From CAWUIO01 sp963922455 (lineage in GTDB: Bacteria; Bacteroidota; Bacteroidia; Cytophagales; Microscillaceae): a stretch of 42,517 nucleotides of DNA. The notes below the pieces were generated by a model, which saw nothing but the letters and a program-made list of their open reading frames with translations, did no database searches and was not told where the DNA came from. Below, piece by piece: positions 16,538 to 24,293 of the stretch. The first letter of the stretch is position 1; each line of letters begins with the position of its first letter. The position numbers were made by a program, and so were the translations under genes. Where the stretch lies: contig CAWUIO010000054.1 in the NCBI GenBank assembly GCA_963922455.1, positions 1 through 42,517 of the forward strand, given 5' to 3'.

Positions 16538-17410
16538 TTACCCAGTCTTCCTCCTCAATGGCAAGGTAGAACACCGCAAAAGTCCGCCTAGCTTGGAGGT
16601 CTCCGCGTACGCTACTTCAAAAATTTCATAGCCTCTTTCGCTTAATGTATCTTTTAGGCGGACAAATCCTTTCTCAATAGCGACCTTGCGGGGTGAAATG
16701 GAAAATACATTGGGAAACATCTGGTTTTTTTCTTCCAGGCTTACCTCCATTAATTTATCCTTGGGAAATAAGTCCAGCAGTTCGCTGGGCGGACTTTGAA
16801 ACCCTTTTAAATAGATAATCGCATCCTCTTGGCCAATAGGCTGGAATGTGCAATCCAGATGTAAAATATTTTTATCGGCACATGCTTGGTCTACAACAAT
16901 GGGAAAACCTAACACGGTTTTTTGGGGGAACCTCTTTTGGAGAAAAGAAATAGCTCCTTCGCTCGTACGGTCCCCGATGCCTAGGAAGATAAAATCATTC
17001 CATAAAATGACATCTCCCCCCTCAATGGTGATTTCTGGGGGGATTTCTACTATTTTATCGTGAGGGATGGTATCTAAAAAATACTGTAAGCCATCAATTT
17101 CGCTAGCCCGCACCGGATGCTTCATGTTGGAGATGAAGAAATTATCCTCGATAACAAAGCCTATATCCCGGGTGAAAATTTGCTCTGTTTGCCTGAGATT
17201 CTGGGGGCGTAAGACGTGCACCCCATTTTGTATCAAAACCTCTTCAAACGTTTGGATCTCGGTTTGTATCGTTTCCTCGCTGGGTGAGGTATGGTTCTGG
17301 GCATGTTTTCTCATCGTGGGGTTGATGAGCCTGGGTTGGCCCCGGTCTATACCAATACCTAGGACAACACTTTCTAATTCGGATGTTTCATTTTGTAAAA
17401 AAAGCTCCAT
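16538..17410 (-). CDS. Dimethylarginine dimethylaminohydrolase/arginine deiminase-like amidinohydrolase
   Basis: About 290 residues from the ATG at 17410; the frame extends two codons upstream only through TTG. It belongs to the guanidino-group-modifying superfamily. FTRDIGFVIEDN follows the N-terminal region, EGGDVIL supplies the substrate aspartate/glutamate region, HLDC supplies the catalytic histidine, and the cysteine nucleophile sits ten residues from the C-terminus in GGLLRCSTLPLRR. These features fit DDAH-like enzymes that hydrolyse methylarginines or related guanidines; the exact substrate is not decidable. It ends 14 bp from repeat unit 4. Confidence 0.82.
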   Translation of the reverse strand: MELFLQNETSELESVVLGIGIDRGQPRLINPTMRKHAQNHTSPSEETIQTEIQTFEEVLIQNGVHVLRPQNLRQTEQIFTRDIGFVIEDNFFISNMKHPVRASEIDGLQYFLDTIPHDKIVEIPPEITIEGGDVILWNDFIFLGIGDRTSEGAISFLQKRFPQKTVLGFPIVVDQACADKNILHLDCTFQPIGQEDAIIYLKGFQSPPSELLDLFPKDKLMEVSLEEKNQMFPNVFSISPRKVAIEKGFVRLKDTLSERGYEIFEVAYAETSKLGGLLRCSTLPLRRKTG

Positions 17411-17724
17411 AATCAAGGTGTTTCTAGTTAACAGAGCTTAATTATAATCAAAAACCATAGGAGACCTGGCTAAGGGGCAGGCAAATAAGGTATAAACCTC
17501 TTAGCGTCCTTTATTTTCTTTTTAAATTTATACGATGCTTGGGGGAAGTTTTAAAAACCAGGTTAATACTTAGGTTTTTTTAAGTAATTGCTGGGTAAAA
17601 CCAAATATAATTCTTCCCTTTATGGGAATGCTTAACACTTGTTTGGAGTGCTTCTAGTCAATTATAAAAGGAGGGCTTAGCCCCTTTCTAAAGGAGCAAG
17701 TGTGAATTTTTAGGATGCTCTTGG
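17411..17724. other. Non-coding gap, one weak hairpin
   Basis: This 314 bp AT-rich gap between the amidinohydrolase start and the merC stop has no convincing gene. A hairpin around 17667-17690 (GGGC-TTA-GCCC with AAAGG/CTTT flanks) could act as a weak terminator for merC on the minus strand. GGCTAAGGGGCAGGC at about 17468 faintly resembles the repeat family's 5' end, but no other part of a unit follows. Confidence 0.4.
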
Positions 17725-18096
17725 TCAAGTGCGGCTGTACACACGGCAACGTCCCGCATATTTTAGATTGTAACTGTGGAATACAATCAAACCAATAGCT
17801 CCCACAAAATTGAGATATAAAGAGCCTGGAATGACCGTGTGGAAGACCCAACTGAGGAATAAAAAGAAATAGGAGACAAACAAACCAATGCGAACTACTT
17901 GAAGAGGAGTGCTCCGGCTGGTTTGGACCACGGCATACAAACCTATTCCTAGAAAGAAAAAATCTAACCAATGACTCCTAACCCATTGCGTTGACCAACC
18001 CAGGAGCAAAAAAGGAATGATAAGACAGTGAATAAAACACAGAGTGGAACTAACAATTCCTAAAAAATCAGCATTCGAGCTCGGATGCTTGGACAT
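17725..18096 (-). CDS. MerC-domain membrane protein
   Basis: About 123 residues from the ATG at 18096 (MSKHPSSN). Four membrane helices are evident, with the MerC signature CFIHC in the first helix, whose cysteines and histidine bind soft metals in MerC. In Bacteroidota, MerC-domain genes commonly sit near Fur/Zur-type genes and are thought to take part in zinc or other metal handling rather than mercury resistance. Here no mer operon is present, and a HupE-type permease lies upstream on the same strand. A 15 bp palindrome about 70 bp upstream may be an operator. Confidence 0.82.
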   Translation of the reverse strand: MSKHPSSNADFLGIVSSTLCFIHCLIIPFLLLGWSTQWVRSHWLDFFFLGIGLYAVVQTSRSTPLQVVRIGLFVSYFFLFLSWVFHTVIPGSLYLNFVGAIGLIVFHSYNLKYAGRCRVYSRT

Positions 18097-18167
18097 AATA
18101 TTTGTCTTAGGTTTGGGCTTGGACGGTTTCTTTAAGCAGGCCAAATTTACAAAAAAGACCTAGCAAC

Positions 18168-18182
18168 TGCAACTGAGTTGCA
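18168..18182. promoter_or_regulatory. Palindrome TGCAAC-TGA-GTTGCA, candidate metal-regulator (Zur-like) operator
   Basis: A perfect 6 bp inverted repeat with a 3 nt spacer lies in the 113 bp between the hupE stop and the merC start. Its position in front of a metal-linked membrane gene and its form suggest a Fur-family (Zur-like) site. No Fur-family gene is present in the window. Confidence 0.5.
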
Positions 18183-18213
18183 CTTATTAAATCACTTTCT
18201 GAGTCGAATAGTT

Positions 18214-18810
18214 TCAGGATTTTAAAATATTATCAAGAATCAGCGTAAGAGCAATTCCGGCCCCAGCCCCTGAGAAAAAGACATTCCATTCGCGATGCTT
18301 GATATTAAAGAGTTCAGAGAAGATTTTGTAGACCAAAAAGAAAACGGCTACAATTAGTAATTGACCAATTTCAATACCCAAATTAAACGAAAACAAGGGC
18401 ATCAAAATGGCCGAACTTTCACCCATAAGCGTTCGGAAATAATTGGAAAAACCCATACCGTGGATCAAACCAAAAACAAGGGCCAATGTATAGTGAAAGA
18501 CTACGGCTTGCCTTTTTGAGGTATCAAGCGCATTGCTTGGGCTGAGAATATTGTAGAGAGCTGTGATTAATATGGTCACCGGGATCAAAAATTCTACTAG
18601 GTCGGAGGGTATACGTAGTATATCCAAGGCAGATAGGGCCAAGGTTATGGAATGACCTATAGTAAAAGCGGTAACCAAAATTAGGATACGTTTCCAAGCC
18701 CGGATGGGGTATAAAGCACACAAGGTGATAATGAATAGTAAATGGTCATAGGCTTGTGGGTCGGCTATATGAGAAAAACCTAACTTAAGGAAGATAAAAA
18801 ATTGATTCAT
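18214..18810 (-). CDS. HupE/UreJ-family membrane protein (probable metal permease)
   Basis: About 198 residues from the ATG at 18810. It has about six membrane helices. A histidine-rich pattern typical of HupE/UreJ_2 proteins is visible: DHLLFIITLCAL near the N-terminus, GHSITLALS, and FGLIHGMGFS. The family includes nickel/cobalt transport proteins and uncharacterised zinc-linked members in Bacteroidota. It precedes merC on the same strand. Confidence 0.83.
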   Translation of the reverse strand: MNQFFIFLKLGFSHIADPQAYDHLLFIITLCALYPIRAWKRILILVTAFTIGHSITLALSALDILRIPSDLVEFLIPVTILITALYNILSPSNALDTSKRQAVVFHYTLALVFGLIHGMGFSNYFRTLMGESSAILMPLFSFNLGIEIGQLLIVAVFFLVYKIFSELFNIKHREWNVFFSGAGAGIALTLILDNILKS

Positions 18811-18957
18811 ATAGGTCAACTTGAAAATTGTGTTAGATATTTTTTTTCATGTTTAGCAGGTTAAAATTAACAAATAATTTGTGATCTGAAATTGCTGGTG
18901 ATTGAAACTCTTCCTCAGAAAATGAGTTTAGACATATATAGCACAAATAAAACCACC

Positions 18958-19422
18958 ATGAATATAGGTCTCTGGTTAGTATCCCCTTTATTGCTGTGGA
19001 CGCTGGCAAACAACCCACCCGCCCCTAATCAAGTTTCTGATTATGTAATTGGCCAACCCAAAGATACGCTTGCTTTTTTTGAGGGAAGTTGGGAAGAGTT
19101 GATCCAGCATGTAGAAGAAACCAAAAAACCTGTATTCATAGATGTTTATACGGTATGGTGCGGGCCCTGCCTCATGATGGATAAGTTTACGTATTCTGAT
19201 CCGGAAGTGATTAAATATGTGAATGATAACTTTATTGCCTACAAAATGGACGCTGAAAAGGGGGAAGGCATACAACTGGCCAAGGATTTTGGGATTAGCT
19301 CCTATCCTACTACAATCTTTATATCGCCTAATGGAGGTATGATGGGGGCAGAATTAGGCTTCATGGATGCGGAAAAATTCCTTAAAGTTTTGAAGAAGTA
19401 TCAGAAAAAATCTGCGAAATAG
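18958..19422 (+). CDS. Exported thioredoxin-family protein
   Basis: About 154 residues from ATG 18958 (MNIGLWLVSP), which gives a short hydrophobic export signal; ATGs at 18922 and upstream would add a hydrophilic leader. The active site is VYTVWCGPCLMMDKF and the cis-proline motif is SSYPTTIFIS. This is a Thioredoxin_7-type fold, usually a periplasmic disulfide reductant in Bacteroidota. It is divergent from the hupE-merC pair. Confidence 0.85.
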   Translation: MNIGLWLVSPLLLWTLANNPPAPNQVSDYVIGQPKDTLAFFEGSWEELIQHVEETKKPVFIDVYTVWCGPCLMMDKFTYSDPEVIKYVNDNFIAYKMDAEKGEGIQLAKDFGISSYPTTIFISPNGGMMGAELGFMDAEKFLKVLKKYQKKSAK

Positions 19423-19627
19423 CAAAACGGCAAATAATACAGTTCTTGAATGCGGGGCATATCCCAGGGGGGAATGCTTTTTTTTGCTAGGGTGTTTGGT
19501 AGTCTTCATGACAAACCCCAAATGAACAAGTAAGGGTAGAATGGCTTAGGGTTAGGCACCTAGGACTGCCCAAACAGCCTATATACTCATCTTAGAAAAT
19601 CAGTGCTTCCCATGTAAAGCAAAACCT

Positions 19628-19774
19628 AGCTTAGGGAAAGGCACAACTTCATTAAAAGGAGTGGGCCGAGACCGTTGCTGGTTTGCGGGTAAGCCGGCTC
19701 GGCAGCCTAGCCCGGCCCGCGCTTAACCCATCATAACAAATTTGAACCAATTGCTCATAGCGCGGGCAAGCCCC
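19628..19774 (+). repeat. Structured intergenic repeat, unit 5 (subtype B, diverged 5' end)
   Basis: Begins AGCTTAGGGAAAGGC and ends GCGCGGGCAAGCCCC. The loop helix CCCGCGC (19716-19722)/GCGCGGG (19760-19766) encloses 37 nt. The internal arm GCCGAG (19665-19670)/CTCGGC (19698-19703) and AGGC/GCCT are kept. A second short 5'-end-like sequence (GGCTTAGGGTTAGGC) lies at about 19543, perhaps a remnant of another copy. The rest of the 19423-19834 gap between convergent genes shows nothing recognisable. Confidence 0.85.
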
Positions 19775-19834
19775 ATCGTATTTTTAAAGTAGAAATTAAA
19801 GCCTAATGAACCTATGGAATGGAAGGAATAAAAA

Positions 19835-20644
19835 CTATTCGGCACCAATCTGGCTCATCTTCAAGGTTTGAATTTCTGACTCCATACGGGCAAAAGCATT
19901 TTTTAAATCTTGGGCCGTGTCCGGTTCTTCTGGGAAGCTGCGGCTGATGTAGGCCGTATAACGCCAAAACTCTAAGACTTCATCGGTCTCAATTTCGTAG
20001 GGGCTGTACAAGATATTGGAAGACTTAAGGAGGAAAGTGCCTCGGGAGTCTTTGAAATTGTACACCTTTTTCAGTACAATTCCTTCATTTTTGGAAACGA
20101 CCACACATACTTCACCATCCCGCAGGCTACTAAAATTTTCCACAAACTCTCCAATCACGATGCTTCCGTCCCGTAGGGGAAGCATAGAATCTCCACTGAT
20201 TTCAAAAGCGCGGTATTGGGCCGTGCTACTCAAAAAGGGCAGGTGATAGCCCGGTAGTTCACTCAGATAATCTGGATCGGAAAAACCTGCCGTATAACCG
20301 GCCGAGGCTTTAACGGGTACCATATGCACGAGATTCCGGACATGGGGCTCCTCGCTGGTCACCGTTTGAATCTGAAGGTGTTGGGCCGAAGCGTAGGTTT
20401 GTAATTTTTTCTTGAGGGCAATTTGCTCTTGATCAACATTGGCTAGGTCCAAATTGGTCAAATTGTCAATGGAGACATTGAAATATTCGGACATACGGGT
20501 CAAGGTAGCAATATTAGGCTCAGCCCTTCCGTCTTCGTACGATGAAATGACACTACGCGTTAATCCCAAACATTTGGCTAGGTTTTCTTGGGTTTGCCGG
20601 TTATTCTTTCTGCGTAGATGCTTCAAATTTTTATTGAAATACAT
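19835..20644 (-). CDS. XRE-family repressor with S24 (LexA-like) peptidase domain
   Basis: About 269 residues from the ATG at 20644. The N-terminal HTH (about 5-60) shows LTRSVISSYEDGRAEPN. A hinge leads to an S24 domain with the catalytic serine in FEISGDSMLPLRDG and lysine in GIVLKKVYNF. Such proteins are stress- or phage-type repressors that either self-cleave or sense small signals. Its promoter (20695-20726) overlaps a near-palindrome, suggesting self-repression. It is not housekeeping LexA, whose HTH is of winged type. Confidence 0.85.
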   Translation of the reverse strand: MYFNKNLKHLRRKNNRQTQENLAKCLGLTRSVISSYEDGRAEPNIATLTRMSEYFNVSIDNLTNLDLANVDQEQIALKKKLQTYASAQHLQIQTVTSEEPHVRNLVHMVPVKASAGYTAGFSDPDYLSELPGYHLPFLSSTAQYRAFEISGDSMLPLRDGSIVIGEFVENFSSLRDGEVCVVVSKNEGIVLKKVYNFKDSRGTFLLKSSNILYSPYEIETDEVLEFWRYTAYISRSFPEEPDTAQDLKNAFARMESEIQTLKMSQIGAE

Positions 20645-20694
20645 AAAGCATGGCAATTAGGTGAAAAAGAGATAGTCTGAATGAATATTGACAT

Positions 20695-20726
20695 CAAATT
20701 TAGCACTCTGATTCGGATTATCCAAA
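20695..20726 (-). promoter_or_regulatory. Bacteroidota-type promoter of the S24 regulator
   Basis: On the minus strand TTTG (20726-20723), a 20 nt spacer, and TAAATTTG (20702-20695) match the Bacteroidota -33/-7 consensus. The start of transcription would be near 20688, about 44 nt ahead of the ATG. Confidence 0.7.
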
Positions 20727-20727
20727 T
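20711..20727. promoter_or_regulatory. Near-palindrome ATTCGGAT-T-ATCCAAAT over the -33 box
   Basis: Two 8 bp half-sites around one base match at seven of eight positions and cover the -33 element of the regulator's own promoter. This position is what an autorepression operator for an XRE/S24 dimer would occupy. Confidence 0.5.
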
Positions 20728-20788
20728 TTTTCGCTAAAAATCAAGGCAATATAGCATACTTTGAGCATGACAGGAGGGGTTTTACCCA

Positions 20789-21601
20789 TTAGACGCTCAT
20801 TTTTTCATCTAATTGTTGCAAAGCTCTCAGGGCCGTTTCTGAATAAGAAATGTGAGGCGGCTCAATTTCTGAATCGTGTAAATTGATCCGTAAAATTCGG
20901 GCCTCCAGGTTTTGCCCCAGTTTTTGGCTTAGCTTTCGGATGGTTTTGATCGTGGGGCCAGAGCCAATCTCTAAGACAAGGGATTTCTTTCCTTGAGCGG
21001 CTCGTACAAACTGATTAAACCGCTCTTTTTGGGCGTCAGTTCGTTTTGAAATGTAGTGGCGGTCCCGGAAGATAAAGACATTGGGACGGGCCATGGCTCC
21101 ACAATTAGGACATATGGGTAGGTTTTTAAGGGTCAATTCTTGTACATCGTCGTATACAGAGTAATCACTTTGCCAAACCCGGTCCCAACATGGAACGGAA
21201 CATTGCAAATACCCCCCAGCCCCATGCACTTCGTAGATCCGGTCTTCATCGAAGCCCGCCGTAGCAAATTGCCGGTCCACATTGGAGGTCACGACAAAAT
21301 AGTCTTGCCGGTGCCGACGGATCCATTTCTGTAAAATATAATAGCCCGCGTGGGGTTTTATGCTCAAATTTTTTTTCCACCCTTTACTAAAGCGCTTCCA
21401 CATAGAAAGGGGGTTCTGGGCTATGAAGGCCGGCGTCATGATTTCTGTGACGTTTCGGTCAAACTCTTTCTCTACGCGGCCCCAGGTTCCCCCTTCTCCG
21501 CGATAAGTTGGGATTCCTGAGTCGGCACTCATCCCTGCACCACTCAGGATAAACAATACTTCGCTGTCTTGAATTAGTCGGACTATTTCACCGCTTGGCA
21601 T
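20789..21601 (-). CDS. Sir2-family NAD-dependent protein deacylase, divergent
   Basis: About 270 residues from the ATG at 21601 (MPSGEIVRLIQ). It has the sirtuin NAD motif GAGMSADSGIPTYRG, SNVDRQF in place of TQNID, the catalytic histidine in EVHGAGG, and two cysteine pairs (CSVPC and CPNC) for zinc. ARPNVFIFRD stands for RPxxVxFGE, and the later GTS motif reads GSGPTIKT. The core catalytic residues are kept, so it may be active, but the acyl-lysine specificity cannot be predicted. An unusual spacer follows CSVPC before the second pair. Confidence 0.83.
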   Translation of the reverse strand: MPSGEIVRLIQDSEVLFILSGAGMSADSGIPTYRGEGGTWGRVEKEFDRNVTEIMTPAFIAQNPLSMWKRFSKGWKKNLSIKPHAGYYILQKWIRRHRQDYFVVTSNVDRQFATAGFDEDRIYEVHGAGGYLQCSVPCWDRVWQSDYSVYDDVQELTLKNLPICPNCGAMARPNVFIFRDRHYISKRTDAQKERFNQFVRAAQGKKSLVLEIGSGPTIKTIRKLSQKLGQNLEARILRINLHDSEIEPPHISYSETALRALQQLDEKMSV

Positions 21602-21722
21602 GCACATCGGGCTTTTAAAAATTATAGTAAAAACAAGAATAAAGTATTTACCCCCTTTCAAAAGGGGCAAATACCTCTCCTACTAACTCAAGAATGCTCC
21701 TCAAAGTTCTTTCTAGGTTTTG

Positions 21723-21995
21723 CTAGACAACTTTTTCAAAATCCTTGAGAAGTTTTTCCGTTTTTGCATCATTGATCCGGTTGATGAAGCGGGTTTCCTC
21801 GTGTTTGTCGCGAATGGATTTGGCTAAGTTAAGACAAGAAACTACGGTAAATAGATACCCAATTCCAAAATATCCTTTTACCCACATTTGGGCCGGGAGG
21901 TATACAATACCCAAGAGCATGCCGACGGTGCTGACCATAAAGGATGCCCAGGCCAAGAATGTGTAAGCTGAAGTATTACCAGGTGCTGCGTTCAT
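21723..21995 (-). CDS. YiaA/YiaB-family two-helix inner membrane protein
   Basis: 90 residues from the ATG at 21995 (MNAAPGNTSAY). Two hydrophobic helices (WASFMVSTVGMLLGIVYLP and GYFGIGYLFTVVSCLNLAKS) are followed by a charged tail, matching the YiaAB helix-pair domain. Function is unknown in this family. The longer upstream frame is hydrophilic and passes through non-coding sequence, so I reject it. Confidence 0.82.
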   Translation of the reverse strand: MNAAPGNTSAYTFLAWASFMVSTVGMLLGIVYLPAQMWVKGYFGIGYLFTVVSCLNLAKSIRDKHEETRFINRINDAKTEKLLKDFEKVV

Positions 21996-22134
21996 AGTAT
22001 TTGAAATTAGTTTTTTTGCGCCAATATTGGCTGTTCTGCTTAGCTTAACGGCAAGATGGCCATGGGTTTTCAAGATATGGCTCTTCCGGGTGGGACGGGA
22101 CGTCCGAGCCAGCCCGCGTGTACTTTTGGTGGTT

Positions 22135-23319
22135 TCAGGAAGACTCGTTTTGGCGACGGTATTCCGATGGGGTAAGTTGGGTAAAGCGCTTAAAAATAGC
22201 ATTAAAGGAAGATTTTGACTTAAAACCGCATTCTTGAGCTAAGGCGATGAGGGTAATCTGGCGTGCGCCGGGCTCGCGGACTCTTTTTTTGAATTCTGCC
22301 ACTCTATAGGTATTCACAAAGTCAAAAAAGTTTTTGCCTAAGCCTTCATTGAGCACTTGAGATGCTTGATTGGATGAGAGGGATAGTGATGCGGCCAGGC
22401 TACTCAAGTTTAAGTCTGGATTTAAGTAAGGCTTTTCTTCCTCCATTAGCTTTTCCAGCTTACCTCGATAGAAATTGATACGGTCGGCCGCTAGCCCCGA
22501 CTTCTCATACCGGGCAGTTTTTTCAGCTTGGTTTTCACCGGGGGCGAAGGTAGGGGAAGGTTCTGCAAGAGCGGGAGGGTCTAAGTCTTCCGTTTTTGGA
22601 AAACGTAAGCCATAATATGCCGGTATAAACAGCATTACCAAGAAGGCAAATATCAAGGGGACATCTGTAAGGTGTATGGGTAACCAGCCCCGGCTCATAT
22701 TAAGGAAAAATAAACTGAGGGGCAAGGCAAAAAAAGCCAGCCATATCCATAAGATTTTACGAATCCAGTCTAGGGTATTTTCTAATTCCAGGCTAAGCGG
22801 CATGGCTTGGGCCCGGGCAAAACGACGGCTTTTGTCCCAACTCAAGCCTACATACAAGGCTAGGGAAAGGATTAAGCCAGCAATAAACATACGCTCTTCG
22901 AAAGCTAATTTGCCTAATTCTCGCTCCCGGGGGTGGAGCAGGCGGTCGGCAAATAAAACCTGGAGTTCTTGTTCGGAATAATAACCATAGCTGACAAATG
23001 CGTAGACCAAAGCGCCCAAGAACGGTAAAAAATGAATCCAGTACCGGAAAAACCCAAGTTTATGGGGTTCTAATAAACTGATGATATATACATACAGTAA
23101 AGGACCATCGAGTAAGTACCAGGTCCATTCAATCCCAATTAAGCTGGGCAGGCTTACCCGCCAAGATTGTAAATTCATCCAATACAATCCAAAACGGATC
23201 GTCCAGACCAACAAAATGGCCAACAGTACCCAGTCTGAAACGGCTTTCTGCTTTTTACTAGTGACAATACATATAAGAAATAGACATTGTACGGCGCCAA
23301 TGGCCAATAAATTATCCAT
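22135..23319 (-). CDS. Membrane-bound AraC-family transcriptional regulator
   Basis: About 394 residues from the ATG at 23319 (MDNLLAIGAVQ). Seven or so hydrophobic helices occupy residues 1-240, followed by an AraC-type double HTH at about 290-390 (LNLSSLAASLSLSSNQASQVLNE; ITLIALAQECGFKSKSSFNA). This 7TM-AraC form is common in Bacteroidota and is believed to link an envelope signal to DNA binding. It starts 23 bp after the BtuF-like gene, so the two are likely in one transcript. Confidence 0.87.
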   Translation of the reverse strand: MDNLLAIGAVQCLFLICIVTSKKQKAVSDWVLLAILLVWTIRFGLYWMNLQSWRVSLPSLIGIEWTWYLLDGPLLYVYIISLLEPHKLGFFRYWIHFLPFLGALVYAFVSYGYYSEQELQVLFADRLLHPRERELGKLAFEERMFIAGLILSLALYVGLSWDKSRRFARAQAMPLSLELENTLDWIRKILWIWLAFFALPLSLFFLNMSRGWLPIHLTDVPLIFAFLVMLFIPAYYGLRFPKTEDLDPPALAEPSPTFAPGENQAEKTARYEKSGLAADRINFYRGKLEKLMEEEKPYLNPDLNLSSLAASLSLSSNQASQVLNEGLGKNFFDFVNTYRVAEFKKRVREPGARQITLIALAQECGFKSKSSFNAIFKRFTQLTPSEYRRQNESS

Positions 23320-23341
23320 GGGGTATACAATCGATGGATGT

Positions 23342-24271
23342 TTACACGTGAATACTCGCCGGGAAGGCCTGCCATTTATGCTGTAATCTTTGCGGCGGTA
23401 CGAGCAAATCCGGATGAAACAAGGCTGCCAGTAACTCAATACCGTCTACCAAGGTGGAAGGACTAGGCTGGGTAAATAAATCAAAGTCCAAAACAAAAAC
23501 CCGTTTCTCTTGAACTGCTTTTAGCTCGTTCCAGCCCTCCCAAGATTCCATCATACCGATTTCTTCCAGACTTTGGGTAACCGTATAGCCACAAGGAGCC
23601 AGAATCAAAACCTCAGGCTCGTATTTTCTAACTTTTTCCCACTCAATACGCACCGAGTCCCCGCCCGGACAGGATAACATATCCACTCCACCCGCCAGGC
23701 CCAGTTGATCAGGTATCCAGTGGCCACAATTGTAGATAGGATCATACCATTCCATCAACATAACCCGACGGAGAGGAGCTTTATGGGCTCTGAGGCGGTC
23801 CACAACGTGGTTAATCCTTTGTCTTAGGGATTGCAGATGGATCCTTACTTGGGAGGAGGCTCCTAGGACATCGCCCAGGCTTTGCGCGTGCTGAAAAACA
23901 TCTTCTAGGGTATCGGGGCTGTAACTGACCAGCTCTGGGGAAGGGCTTAGTTTGGCCAAAGCTTGTTGGGTAACCCGGGTATCGATTTGACAGACTTCGC
24001 ACACATCTTGGCTAATAACTACCTGCGGCGACAATTCTTGTAATAGCTCTTCATTGACATGATACAAACTCTCTCCACTGGCCTTGGCTTCTGAGTAAAT
24101 ACGATCAATTTCTTGGCTATTGTTTGACTGGCCTTCCAGCTTACAATGTACAACTACGGGCTTATCACCCGGATACGGACACTCAAAGGTCACACCCAAT
24201 AAACTATCTTGTAATTGCAAATCATAAAGTAGCTGGGTGGCAGCCGGTAAAAAAGAACAAACGGTTTTCAT
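23342..24271 (-). CDS. BtuF-like cobalamin/metal-chelate binding protein without a signal peptide
   Basis: The 309-residue product has the periplasmic-binding-protein fold of the BtuF/FecB class: KTVCSFLPAATQLLYDL, a GV..FECPYPGDKP region, ELSPQVVISQDVCEVC and the C-terminal WNELKAVQEKRVFVLD. BtuF-like proteins deliver corrinoids to a BtuCD transporter. Unlike them, the N-terminus has no export signal or lipobox, so the protein is expected in the cytoplasm unless a start is misplaced. No transporter genes are adjacent. It sits 23 bp downstream of the WD40 gene. Confidence 0.78.
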   Translation of the reverse strand: MKTVCSFLPAATQLLYDLQLQDSLLGVTFECPYPGDKPVVVHCKLEGQSNNSQEIDRIYSEAKASGESLYHVNEELLQELSPQVVISQDVCEVCQIDTRVTQQALAKLSPSPELVSYSPDTLEDVFQHAQSLGDVLGASSQVRIHLQSLRQRINHVVDRLRAHKAPLRRVMLMEWYDPIYNCGHWIPDQLGLAGGVDMLSCPGGDSVRIEWEKVRKYEPEVLILAPCGYTVTQSLEEIGMMESWEGWNELKAVQEKRVFVLDFDLFTQPSPSTLVDGIELLAALFHPDLLVPPQRLQHKWQAFPASIHV

Positions 24272-24293
24272 CTGTTTTTAAAATTTTTGTTCA

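Noticed and set aside
17461..17480. A further repeat copy starting at GGCTAAGGGGCAGGC
   Set aside because: No core arm, loop helix or 3' end follows at the right distance.
21996..22202. N-terminal extension of the YiaA/B gene to 22202
   Set aside because: The extension overlaps the 3' end of the AraC gene on the same strand and has no family match; the ATG at 21995 fits the family.
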